Assembly: GCA_038316435.1 (NCBI GenBank)
Contig: JBBQAQ010000040.1
Location: 1 to 38,309 of the forward strand
Direction of reading: 5' to 3'
From: JACJXF01 sp038316435
Lineage (GTDB): Bacteria > Bacteroidota > Bacteroidia > Bacteroidales > GCA-2748055
DNA: 38,309 bases
In this document: piece by piece, positions 1 through 8,165 of the stretch
How the letters are laid out: every line of letters begins with the position of its first letter
Position numbering within the stretch: position 1 is the stretch's first letter
Notes under the pieces: model-generated
What the model was told of the DNA's origin: nothing
The model's input: only the letters and a program-made list of their open reading frames with translations
Databases searched by the model: none
Made by a program: the position numbers and the translations under genes

Positions 1-2808
1 TCCAAGCAAAGGCATCCTTCGTGTTATAAAAGCCTGATGTCGAACAGGAAACAAGCCCGTCTCAAATCCTAACTTACCAGCAAATTTTTCACCTCCTTCA
101 CCCAAGGCATTCACAAAATTCTCAGTCTCATATTCTGTAAAACTCCCTCGGTTATCCCTCACCAGCGCAATATAATCTTTCCCTTCCTTCCTCAGATCTT
201 CCAGCACCACATCCTCCCTCAACCTTCCACCCTTGCTGATCGCAATATTACGCAGCAGATCAATCGTCTTACCCGGTGTTGCCTGCCAGCAATCTCTCGT
301 TACCAGTGCCGATACGTATTTCCCGTTTCCCGCGTTAAAACTATCGGAAATCTCTTTTCGGAAATCTTTCGGCTCAATCATATAAGCATCTTGCCAGTCT
401 TTTGTTTTCTCAAGGGATATCCTCGAAGCTTCATCATGCGCAAAATTTACATACTTAATTTTCCGAAAGTCAATATTTTTCGTTTTTTGTAGTTCCTCAA
501 ATAGATGGAGATTATGAATCGCAATCTCCGAAAGCTCAGGAACACTAAATGCTGGTCGCCCACCGGCAATATTTCTCCACGAAGCCCCATGTCCGTAATT
601 AATCATCACCGGCTCAAGTCCCGCTTCTGCCATATACCTGAATACCGAAGATCCCGCCATTCCTCCTCCGGCAATAAGCGATTTTACCCGAACGCGTTCC
701 GTTTTGGCAATCCCGTTTCCAATAATTATTTCATCATGCTTTTCACGAGGATAAAGCTCCGATAACTCAAGCTGATTCGACATTGGTCCACGCGGGGTAG
801 GCTCTCCAACTATCGATATTCCGTAAATCTTTATTGCCTGTTTAAGTCGTTTTATGCACCTTTTTCCTCTGCATGCGCCCATTCCCAGACGTGTGGTGTG
901 TTTTATTTCATCAACAGAGATAAACTTCCTGTCGCCCACAACTTCCAGAATGTCTTCCATTTTCACATCATCGCAATGACAAATAAAGGATTCAGACGAA
1001 GTTGCATCGGAATCTGAATCATTTGCTTCGGCCATTGTAACGGGATCAGGATATTCAGAAATTCCTATGAATCCGCGAGCATTCATGAGTGAATCACCCA
1101 TTAAATCCAGACTTCGGATTCGTGCGATATTTGTTTTGTTCTTCTTTATCAGAACTTTTTCTATAATGCCACGACCCAGTTTTTCTCCCCCGTTATCAAC
1201 AAGAAAAACCTCCGTGCCTTCTGAAACTTCGAATTCTATTGGGAGAAAGAGTTTGTTGTTCTTAAGATTAAAACCGAAAATTGCCAGACCCGGACACTGA
1301 TACACACATTCCATACAGCCTGTACATTGTGTGAAATCGATCTGTGGAACGTTACTGGTGCTGGTTTTGGTTATTGCCCCATGGGAACATGCGAATTCAC
1401 AAGGGTTACAGGCAAATCCATATAAACAGTCAATAAGTACAAATGGCTTTTCAAAGCTGCGCGAAGATTCAGGTTTAAACGCCTCAGTGATAACTTTGGA
1501 AGGGTGTTGCTGAGAGTCAATGTATTCTTTTGATAAACCCAGGAAAGTATTGTAATTATATCGCTCACCCATTTCCTCAAGGATTTCAAAGGCAACCTGT
1601 TTACCTCTCAGCACCGCCGAAGTACCTTCACCGATGCGGATTGCATCACCGGCGCCATAACAATGTCTGCCAAAAACTTCATATCCTTTTCGCAGTAGCA
1701 GATCGTCCTGAACAAGACCGGTGCAAATATTTATTGCGTCGATACCATCAATACGTTTCTCAGTGCCCGGGATTGCTTTAAAATCCTTGCAATCTGCTAT
1801 AACCGCGCCAATTATTCCATCTTTGTTTTCATTTGGAACTGCCTTGACGAGAATTTTCGACGTGATAATTGGAATCCCTAATCTGCGAACCCTGTTTGCC
1901 TGCACTGGGAATCCTCCCTCGAAAGATTGTGCCTCAATAATTGCTTTCACTTTGGCGCCAGCTTGCATTAGCTGGTAGGAAGTGAGATACCCGATATTTC
2001 CAGCACCTACCGTTAACACGTTTTTCCCCAACAAAGTGAACTCCTGATTCATCATTTTCTGTACCACCGCTGCGGTATAAACTCCCGGTAGATCATCGTT
2101 CCGGAAGCTTGGCATAAATGGAACCGCTCCGGTTGCAATTACAAGAAACGAGGCTTCGACATAGTAAATCTCAGAAGTTTTGTTATTCTTAATGGCCAAC
2201 TGTTTTCCCCCGAAAATATCCCAAACCGTAGAGTTCAGGAAAATACCATCCCGGTTTTCACCTGCCAGCATATTCGCAATCTCAAAACCACGCATCCCTC
2301 CAAACTTTTTCTCTTTTTCGAAGAAGAAAAACTGATGTGTCTGCATCAGAAACTGCCCGCCAATTTGATGGTTATTGTCGATTACAATATTCTCAATTCC
2401 ATGCAGATTAAGCTCTTCACGCACAGCTAACCCGGACGGACCAGCTCCAACAATTGCAACACGTGTTTTGTAAACTTTAACACTTTTTATTTTCTCAGGG
2501 GATTTGGGAGCGGGGTGGTAATCACGTGGGATTTCTCGTACTTCCCTGACATCATCAATTCCAGTTATGCAGATCCTTCGAATCTCACCATCTACAATCA
2601 TTTCGCATGCACCACATTTCCCAATACCGCATTCAAGTGAACGATTACGGTTATGTAAACTATGACTATGAACCGGGTAGCCAGCCTGATGCAAGGCAGC
2701 GGCAATAGTAAAACCTTTTTCCCCTTCAACAAGTTTTCCTTCATAAAGAAACTGAACCTTTTCAGAAACTGGCACATTCAATATCGGATGATGGGTAATT
2801 TTCTTCAT
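1..2808 (-). CDS. Fused multi-domain FAD/iron-sulfur oxidoreductase (HcnABC / opine or hydroxyproline dehydrogenase-like), C-terminus cut by window edge
   Basis: The frame is open from the ATG at 2808 to base 1, giving at least 936 residues with no stop. Domains in order: a [2Fe-2S] Fer2_4-like domain with C60, C65, C68, C80; an FAD Rossmann motif VGAGPSG (120-126) and an NAD(P)-type motif VGAGNIG (267-273) of a pyridine-nucleotide-disulfide oxidoreductase; two 4Fe-4S motifs (C467, C470, C474 and C495, C498, C501, C505); a BFD-like [2Fe-2S] domain (C610, C612, C646, C651); and a second flavin domain of DAO type starting AGGGMAGSS (713-721). In the HCN synthase, opine oxidase and D-hydroxyproline dehydrogenase families these parts are usually separate subunits. 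By analogy it oxidises an amino or imino acid and passes electrons to a quinone or ferredoxin. The substrate cannot be read from sequence. It is divergent from the acyltransferase gene. Confidence 0.85.
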   Translation of the reverse strand, partial: MKKITHHPILNVPVSEKVQFLYEGKLVEGEKGFTIAAALHQAGYPVHSHSLHNRNRSLECGIGKCGACEMIVDGEIRRICITGIDDVREVREIPRDYHPAPKSPEKIKSVKVYKTRVAIVGAGPSGLAVREELNLHGIENIVIDNNHQIGGQFLMQTHQFFFFEKEKKFGGMRGFEIANMLAGENRDGIFLNSTVWDIFGGKQLAIKNNKTSEIYYVEASFLVIATGAVPFMPSFRNDDLPGVYTAAVVQKMMNQEFTLLGKNVLTVGAGNIGYLTSYQLMQAGAKVKAIIEAQSFEGGFPVQANRVRRLGIPIITSKILVKAVPNENKDGIIGAVIADCKDFKAIPGTEKRIDGIDAINICTGLVQDDLLLRKGYEVFGRHCYGAGDAIRIGEGTSAVLRGKQVAFEILEEMGERYNYNTFLGLSKEYIDSQQHPSKVITEAFKPESSRSFEKPFVLIDCLYGFACNPCEFACSHGAITKTSTSNVPQIDFTQCTGCMECVYQCPGLAIFGFNLKNNKLFLPIEFEVSEGTEVFLVDNGGEKLGRGIIEKVLIKKNKTNIARIRSLDLMGDSLMNARGFIGISEYPDPVTMAEANDSDSDATSSESFICHCDDVKMEDILEVVGDRKFISVDEIKHTTRLGMGACRGKRCIKRLKQAIKIYGISIVGEPTPRGPMSNQLELSELYPREKHDEIIIGNGIAKTERVRVKSLIAGGGMAGSSVFRYMAEAGLEPVMINYGHGASWRNIAGGRPAFSVPELSEIAIHNLHLFEELQKTKNIDFRKIKYVNFAHDEASRISLEKTKDWQDAYMIEPKDFRKEISDSFNAGNGKYVSALVTRDCWQATPGKTIDLLRNIAISKGGRLREDVVLEDLRKEGKDYIALVRDNRGSFTEYETENFVNALGEGGEKFAGKLGFETGLFPVRHQAFITRRMPLLG

Positions 2809-2979
2809 ATTTTCTCGTAATTTACACGTTCGTAAAATAATGAAAAGCGTTGCTGGTACTTTATGATGTTTGTCATTTATTATAATGATTTTAGTCAGCT
2901 ACCATGTCAGCTACCGGATAGATTTGCAGTGTTACAAAAAAACCTTATTTTCACCCCGTCTAACTTCCAATTTAAAGCC

Positions 2980-4389
2980 ATGAGCATAACAGGCACAAAA
3001 ATCCATAAGTTTAATATTTTCTACATCCTTCTAAAAGCCTACCAATTGCTGGTGTTCCATCTCTTTTACAAAAAAGTGGCGGTTATTGGCAAGAAAAATA
3101 TTCCTTACGGAAGTCCGATCATTTTTACTCCAAACCATCAGAATGCATTGATGGATGCTTTAATTGTGCTCGACACCTCAGGACTAAATGTGGTTTTTAT
3201 GGCAAGGGCCGATATCTTCAAAAAGAAAATCCTGAATAAAATACTCACCTTCCTCAAGATGTTGCCTGTTTACCGTATGCGTGATGGTGCAGATGAACTC
3301 TCAAAAAATGATGATACGTTTAATATTTGTCTGGATATCCTGAGAGATTGCAAGAGTGTTTGCCTGATGCCAGAGGGGAGTCATGGCGACAAGCGGCGTC
3401 TGAGGCCACTGGTGAAAGGGACATTCAGAATCGCATTTCGTGCACACGAAGATTTTGGAGAACAACACCCCGTAAAAATTGTTCCCGTAGGTATTGATTT
3501 TGAGCATTACCAGAACATTCGGCAAGATTTGCTCATTATTTATGGAAAGCCAATTGAAGTTTCTGAATATTTTGAAGCTTATAAAGAGAATCCGGCGAAA
3601 GCCATGAATGCTATTAAAGACCGGCTCTCAGAAGAGTTAAAGAAAATCGTAATTCACATTCAGAATGAAGAACATTACGATATGTTTCAGGATTTGCGGG
3701 AAATCTATAATTCCCGTATGCGCAACAGGGCAGGAATCACTGGAAATAGCGTGTATAAGCGATTTCAGGCCGATAAGCAGATGATCAGTATTCTTGATAT
3801 GTATGCAGATACCGATCCGGAAAAAATTTCAGAGCTATCCGGTAAAGTTAAAGAGTATGGAGCAGGCTTAAAGACCCTCAATCTTCGTAACTGGGTAATT
3901 GATAAGAAAGGATTTTCGCTTCTCAGAATAATAAGCCAAACTATCCTTTTATTCGTTTCACTTCCGGTGTTTTTCGCCGGCTTTATTTCTAATATCCTGC
4001 CATACACTATTCCCCTTATGGCTGCAAAAAATGTCAAGGATCCACAGTTTGTGAGTTCTTTTAAGTTTGGAGTAGCCTTATTTTCGTTTCTAATTTACTA
4101 TGCTGTTGTAGGAATTATAGTTGGAATATTTACCTGTCCCGCATGGATTCCATGGGCTGTGTTACTTGGAATGCTCGTCAGCGGTTACATTGCTTTGTTC
4201 TACACTTTTTCAGTCAAAAAACTCCACGCCTCAATCCGCTTCAGATTACTTCGGGGGAGAAAAGATAACCGCATCTTCAAGCTATTAAACCTGCACAATG
4301 AAATTTGTTCTCAAATGAATGCAATAACAGAACAGTATATGTCGAAAATCCTTACACTACCTAAAGAAAATTTAGAATTTTTACATTGA
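2980..4389 (+). CDS. PlsC-like lysophospholipid/glycerol-phosphate acyltransferase, membrane protein
   Basis: This is a 469-residue protein of the lysophospholipid acyltransferase superfamily, expected to acylate a glycerophospholipid precursor at the inner membrane. The acceptor motif reads TPNHQNALMDAL (about 50-61). His53 and Asp59 are separated by five residues instead of the usual four, as in the GPT1/AAK14816-like subgroup. The second block is PEGSHGDKRRLRP, near residue 135. Two or three hydrophobic segments follow near the C-terminus (about 315-415), a layout typical of Bacteroidota homologues. I chose the ATG at 2980. The frame is open from 2863, but the extra 39 residues do not resemble the family. 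The stop codon lies inside a dispersed palindromic repeat (4384-4402). Confidence 0.8.
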   Translation: MSITGTKIHKFNIFYILLKAYQLLVFHLFYKKVAVIGKKNIPYGSPIIFTPNHQNALMDALIVLDTSGLNVVFMARADIFKKKILNKILTFLKMLPVYRMRDGADELSKNDDTFNICLDILRDCKSVCLMPEGSHGDKRRLRPLVKGTFRIAFRAHEDFGEQHPVKIVPVGIDFEHYQNIRQDLLIIYGKPIEVSEYFEAYKENPAKAMNAIKDRLSEELKKIVIHIQNEEHYDMFQDLREIYNSRMRNRAGITGNSVYKRFQADKQMISILDMYADTDPEKISELSGKVKEYGAGLKTLNLRNWVIDKKGFSLLRIISQTILLFVSLPVFFAGFISNILPYTIPLMAAKNVKDPQFVSSFKFGVALFSFLIYYAVVGIIVGIFTCPAWIPWAVLLGMLVSGYIALFYTFSVKKLHASIRFRLLRGRKDNRIFKLLNLHNEICSQMNAITEQYMSKILTLPKENLEFLH

Positions 4390-4583
4390 GCTTGTCGAAA
4401 TGAGAATTATAAAATCCAAAATCCAAGTGACTGTTTGAAAAGTCTCCTCCCTTGGGGGGAGATTTAGAGGGGGCAAAGAATCAAGGTTTACACTGAGCCC
4501 GTCGAAGTGAAAAAGGCCTCCAACAACCCCTTCAGGCTGAAAGCCTGTCACACCAAACCAAAACTCAGACTGAAAGCCTGACA
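4384..4583. repeat. Mosaic of short dispersed intergenic repeats
   Basis: The space between the acyltransferase and the short-chain dehydrogenase is built almost entirely of short repeat-like units. Two copies of a near-palindrome occur: CATTGAGCTTGTCGAAATG at 4384-4402 and CACTGAGCCCGTCGAAGTG at 4491-4509. A C/G-rich unit CTCCCTTGGGGGGAG lies at about 4447-4461 and resembles the one near 7617-7634. Two copies of a CTGAAAGCCTG unit occur at about 4537-4547 and 4570-4580, the first inside the palindrome CAGGCTGAAAGCCTG. From memory, similar units are scattered in many Bacteroidota genomes. I see no gene here. Confidence 0.6.
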
Positions 4584-4599
4584 TATCATACGTGACCCC

Positions 4600-5406
4600 A
4601 TGAACAACCAAACCTTCTACACCAACAAAACCATCTGGATCACCGGCGCCTCATCCGGTATAGGCGAAGAACTCGCAAAACAACTCTCCAAATGGAATGT
4701 AAAACTCATTCTTTCCAGTCGACGAAAAGAGGAACTGGAACGTGTTAAAAGCAGCCTAAGCCTGAAACCCGAGAATGTAGCTATCCTCCCTCTGGATCTG
4801 GCCGATAGCAACTCCCTCGAAGAAAAAGCCAGAGAAGCTCTTAAGATATTCGGCAGAATTGATATCCTGTTTAACAACGGCGGTGTCTCACAGCGATCAT
4901 TGGTTATGGAAACCAGAATCGAAACCGACCGGAAAATAATGGAAATAAACTATTTCTCCGGAGTGATCTTAACCAAGGCTGTAATGCCATCAATGATTAA
5001 TAATGGTTTTGGCCGGATCGTTGCAATCAGCAGTGTTACCGGGAAGTTTGGTTTTCCTTTGCGATCTGCTTATGCCGCTTCAAAACACGCGATGTATGGC
5101 TTCTACGAAACGGTTGAAGCGGAGTATTACGATAAAGGCATTCACACAACCATGGTTTGTCCGGGGCGAATAAGTACGAATATTTCAATGGGAGCTTTTG
5201 GTCCCGATGGAAAACCACAAAACATTATGGACCATGGACAGGAATATGGAACTCCCGTTTCATCCTGTGCTAAGGATATTATTAACGGTCTCCGTAAGAA
5301 TAAAAGAGATATATTCCCCGGCGGAAAAGAAGTGCTAATGGTATATATTAAAAGATTCTTGCCCTGGCTCGCTTATATTCTGGCAAAGAGAGCGAAGAGA
5401 GTTTAG
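4600..5406 (+). CDS. Short-chain dehydrogenase/reductase (SDR) family oxidoreductase
   Basis: This is a 268-residue classical SDR. The cofactor motif is TGASSGIGEELA (about residues 15-26), followed by NNGG (about 92-95), the catalytic serine in AISSVTG, and the catalytic tyrosine and lysine in SAYAASKHA. It should be an NAD(P)-dependent alcohol/ketone oxidoreductase. A C-terminal hydrophobic stretch (about 248-262) resembles DHRS7-type members and may associate with the membrane. It starts at ATG 4600, just after the repeat mosaic, so its promoter is probably inside that mosaic or upstream. The substrate is unknown. Confidence 0.85.
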   Translation: MNNQTFYTNKTIWITGASSGIGEELAKQLSKWNVKLILSSRRKEELERVKSSLSLKPENVAILPLDLADSNSLEEKAREALKIFGRIDILFNNGGVSQRSLVMETRIETDRKIMEINYFSGVILTKAVMPSMINNGFGRIVAISSVTGKFGFPLRSAYAASKHAMYGFYETVEAEYYDKGIHTTMVCPGRISTNISMGAFGPDGKPQNIMDHGQEYGTPVSSCAKDIINGLRKNKRDIFPGGKEVLMVYIKRFLPWLAYILAKRAKRV

Positions 5407-5422
5407 AAATACAGGCAAATCT

Positions 5423-6526
5423 CTATAAATTCAAATCACTTTCCTTAATACGACTGTATTTAAGTGTCCTGAGAATCCAATTAGGCAATGCCTTTCGAGG
5501 ATCACGTTTCCTGAGATCGAGGTACCAGCCTAATTTCTTCATGATGGGGATTTTATCGGTTTCCACAAACTCAATAAGTGTGCCATCAGGATCTTCAATG
5601 TAAGCGAAATGTCCTGCCGCTTCTCCCATGTCAAATGTGTCAGTTTTAAGAGTACTCGTGCTGTCAACAGTAAAAGGAAATCCCTTGCTTTTGCATTCAA
5701 CCCGCAGCGCTTCCATTCCTTTGATATCGTAGCACAAATGAATAAATCCAAGATCTCCCCAAAAACGATTTTTGAAAATCTGTTCCGGCTTACGGTCAAT
5801 TACCTGAATGAGTTCCATCTCACTGGGGCCTAAAATTTTGGAAAAGGAACCTTGTCTGGGTTTGCTGTGTTTGAGCAGCACTCTCCTGAATGTTTTATCT
5901 CCCCCGTGAAGTGCTTTGAGATCTTCAAATATTCCTTCCTTATCATAAACAACAGTATCGTATCCAAGAATACCCGAATAAAGTTCCCGTGCTTTTTCAA
6001 TATCAGAAACTCCGATAATTGCTCCGAAAGTTGCTCCGGTCGATTTCTTGGAATCTAAAGTGAACCAGGAATACCCTTCAACAACCTGAAAAATATTGTT
6101 GTACGGATCCTTTACAAAAAAATGTTCCTTGCCATCAGGACCAACGGCAAGTTCACTTATATTAAGTTTCTTTTGTGAAAATCTGGAATAGGTATCCTTA
6201 ACATTCCTTGATTTAATCTTAGTAATGTAAATGCCAAGGTCACCTGCCAATATTTCGCCTGAAGGAGCTTCAGGGGTTCTGCCAACATACTGCCAGATTT
6301 CAAATCCGCCACCACCTTGCATATTCATGGCCAATGCTGCGTGCCTTTTTCTGGGCTCTCCACCTGTGTATGGCAACATAAGCTCTGCTACCGTAGCATC
6401 TTCGAATATCCTTATATCCATTCCAAAATGTTCACGATACCAGTTCCATGCCTGATGTACGTTGGATACTCCGATACCAATCTGCTGTATCCCGCTGATA
6501 ATTTTTTCCTTTAGCATTTTTTTCAA
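5423..6526 (-). CDS. VOC (glyoxalase/bleomycin-resistance/dioxygenase) family protein with two domains
   Basis: This 367-residue protein contains two vicinal-oxygen-chelate modules. The first covers about residues 12-140, beginning with QIGIGVSNVHQAWNWYREHFG. The second covers about 168-330, beginning with GAIIGVSDIEKARELYSGILG and ending with IEDPDGTLIEFVE. The usual His metal ligand of the first beta strand is missing in both modules (GIGV and AIIGV). E330 in the last motif and H293 in IHLCYD are candidate ligands. It may be a lyase, dioxygenase or isomerase; the reaction cannot be named. It is convergent with the SDR gene, 16 bp apart. An alternative start lies three codons in (6517). Confidence 0.75.
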   Translation of the reverse strand: MKKMLKEKIISGIQQIGIGVSNVHQAWNWYREHFGMDIRIFEDATVAELMLPYTGGEPRKRHAALAMNMQGGGGFEIWQYVGRTPEAPSGEILAGDLGIYITKIKSRNVKDTYSRFSQKKLNISELAVGPDGKEHFFVKDPYNNIFQVVEGYSWFTLDSKKSTGATFGAIIGVSDIEKARELYSGILGYDTVVYDKEGIFEDLKALHGGDKTFRRVLLKHSKPRQGSFSKILGPSEMELIQVIDRKPEQIFKNRFWGDLGFIHLCYDIKGMEALRVECKSKGFPFTVDSTSTLKTDTFDMGEAAGHFAYIEDPDGTLIEFVETDKIPIMKKLGWYLDLRKRDPRKALPNWILRTLKYSRIKESDLNL

Positions 6527-6643
6527 ATTCGAAGCGAATGTAATATTTTTTTTGGAAATAGGAAATTCGTCAGATTACCAAAATAAAACCTAAACCCCAT
6601 GAACAATTGCCCCTAATTTCTGTTTTAACTAAAAATCAAAATA

Positions 6644-7375
6644 ATGAACAAACGTGAATTTTTAAGAACAGGTTTATTAATGGGAGCCGGCGCTATGATT
6701 GCACCTTCCCTGATGAAAAATAGTGTGTTTGCTTCAGATTCTTCAGCTCTAAACCCGAGCGAAGCGCTTACCGGTGAATTCCTTCAGGTAACTCTTCCAT
6801 ATCCGTTTAATGCTCTGGAACCAAACATTGACGCTCAAACCATGGAAATACACTATGGTAAGCACCATGCAGCCTATACCAAAAAGTTTAATGATGCAGT
6901 TAAAGAAGAAAAAATTGAAGGAGTAAGTATTGAAGAAATTTTTTCAGGGGTCGATAAATACTCTGCCGCAATACGTAATAACGGCGGTGGATATTACAAC
7001 CATAATTTCTTCTGGCTTACAATGAGCCCAAATGGGGGAGGTGAACCTTCCGGCGCTTTGCTGAATGCAATTGTAAAGGATTTTGGCAGTTTTGCAGCAT
7101 TTAAGGAATCGTATACCAAGGCTTCAACAACAGTATTTGGTTCAGGTTGGACATGGTTAATTAAACAGGATGGGAAACTGAAAATCGTAACCTCACCAAA
7201 TCAGGATAATCCCTTGATGAATATTTCAAAAGAAAGAGGAACTCCACTTATGTGTCTTGACGTTTGGGAACATGCCTATTACCTGAAATACCAAAACAAA
7301 CGAGCCGATTACATAACAGCTTTTTGGAATCTGGTTGACTGGAATTTTGTTTCTGGTAATTTTCTGAAGGCATAA
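6644..7375 (+). CDS. Fe/Mn superoxide dismutase with N-terminal export signal
   Basis: This is a 243-residue Fe/Mn-type superoxide dismutase that converts superoxide to peroxide and oxygen. The four metal ligands are visible: H70 in EIHYGKHH, H120 in YYNHNFFW, and D206 and H210 in DVWEHAYY. The protein has about 45 extra N-terminal residues compared with cytosolic enzymes. The first 30 look like a signal: MNKREFLRTG, a glycine/alanine-rich hydrophobic core, then SVFASDSS, a plausible cleavage site. The KREFLR start is Tat-like, but with Lys-Arg in place of twin Arg. It probably acts in the periplasm or as an envelope-attached enzyme. It appears monocistronic; no clear promoter motif was found upstream. 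Confidence 0.92.
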   Translation: MNKREFLRTGLLMGAGAMIAPSLMKNSVFASDSSALNPSEALTGEFLQVTLPYPFNALEPNIDAQTMEIHYGKHHAAYTKKFNDAVKEEKIEGVSIEEIFSGVDKYSAAIRNNGGGYYNHNFFWLTMSPNGGGEPSGALLNAIVKDFGSFAAFKESYTKASTTVFGSGWTWLIKQDGKLKIVTSPNQDNPLMNISKERGTPLMCLDVWEHAYYLKYQNKRADYITAFWNLVDWNFVSGNFLKA

Positions 7376-7677
7376 GAATCCAGTCTATCGAGTTAACTAA
7401 ATAAAATTTCCAGTATCAGAAATATATCTTTTTTTCAAAGTTTAAACCAAGTTAACTTGATTATTTAAAATTAAGCTCTTGTAACTATTCATGCTATTAA
7501 ACTAAAGTTTGTTAGCTTTTGAAACGCTGTGGTACTCTGTGACTACTCTGTGGTACTCTGTGTAAAAAAATAAATTACACAGAGGTTCACAGAGTTAAAA
7601 TAATTCCAAACAAGCCCCTCCCACTTGGGGGAGAGCCAAAGCGAAAAGGAAGACGTACCAATACAAACATAATATTC
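7376..7677. other. Intergenic region with repeats, no gene seen
   Basis: This 302-bp gap follows the superoxide dismutase gene. The first 150 bp are AT-rich and hold only a 12-bp perfect palindrome (CAAGTTAACTTG, 7448-7459). The second half carries the CTCTGTG inverted-repeat unit (7545-7595) and a C/G-rich unit CTCCCACTTGGGGGAG (7618-7633). Apparent reading frames across the repeats have no family signature. Confidence 0.6.
7545..7595. repeat. CTCTGTG inverted repeat, copy 1
   Basis: Two 21-nt arms (7545-7565 and 7575-7595) are near-perfect reverse complements around a 9-nt A-rich loop. The left arm contains ACTCTGTG twice and the right arm contains CACAGAG twice. Three mismatches fall in the middle of the arms. 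The same unit recurs at 9088-9162 in the same orientation. The structure could fold into a long hairpin in RNA or DNA. Confidence 0.75.
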
Positions 7678-8064
7678 TTGAACCAAATCCCACAAAATAC
7701 CAAAACAACAATCCTCTTCGATGGCTTCTGCCACCTCTGCAGCCGAAGCGTCCGTTTTATATCCAAGCGGGATAAATTAAAAGTTTTTACATTTATCTCA
7801 CTTCAAAGCGAAGAAGCCGAAAGTATTGCAGGCATTCCTTCATTTAATGCTGCTCTTCCTGAAACCATAATTCTGCTGGAACATGGAAAAGTTTATGATA
7901 AATCAACTGCCGCATTGCGTATTTCCCGTCATTTAAGCTTTCCATGGAATATGTTGTATGTTTTTATTCTGGTACCTCATATAATCCGCGATAGTATTTA
8001 TATGTTCGTTTCCAGAAACCGCTACCGCTGGTTTGGAAAACGGGAAAGTTGTTACCTGAAATAA
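7678..8064 (+). CDS. Thiol-disulfide oxidoreductase of the DCC family (DUF393)
   Basis: This 128-residue protein has the DCC-family signature near its start: ILFDGFCHLCSRSVRF (about residues 12-27), with the CxxC pair of a thioredoxin-like redox centre. The rest (SAALRISRHLS-like helix and the C-terminal RYRWFGKR) matches the family. The role is inferred as cytosolic thiol-disulfide exchange with unknown partners. No ATG is available: the frame stays open upstream through the repeat unit without a methionine codon. The best start is TTG at 7678, which places the motif at the usual distance. The repeat directly upstream may have replaced the original start region. The promoter of the next gene overlaps the end of this one. 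Confidence 0.8.
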   Translation: MNQIPQNTKTTILFDGFCHLCSRSVRFISKRDKLKVFTFISLQSEEAESIAGIPSFNAALPETIILLEHGKVYDKSTAALRISRHLSFPWNMLYVFILVPHIIRDSIYMFVSRNRYRWFGKRESCYLK

Positions 8065-8078
8065 TTCCATTTCCTCAA

Positions 8079-8109
8079 TTTGAAGAATTCGCATTATTCT
8101 ATATTTTTG
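8079..8109 (+). promoter_or_regulatory. Bacteroidota-type promoter for the DUF3078 gene
   Basis: TTTG at 8079-8082, a 19-bp spacer, then TATTTTTG at 8102-8109 matches the Bacteroidota sigma-ABfr consensus (TTTG, N19-21, TAnnTTTG). It lies between the DCC stop codon and the DUF3078 start and predicts a leader of about 50 nt. Confidence 0.7.
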
Positions 8110-8165
8110 TCGCACTAACTTAAATTTCAGTACTATACACTTAATAAGAAAACAGAAAATCAAAA

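Noticed and set aside
505..1978. Several plus-strand open frames of 60-86 codons in the first 2 kb
   Set aside because: They lie antisense to the continuous minus-strand frame of the large redox protein, which has coherent domains and cofactor motifs throughout.
7448..7459. 12-bp perfect palindrome CAAGTTAACTTG
   Set aside because: Isolated, short, with no T-run and no neighbouring copy, so there is no basis for calling an operator.
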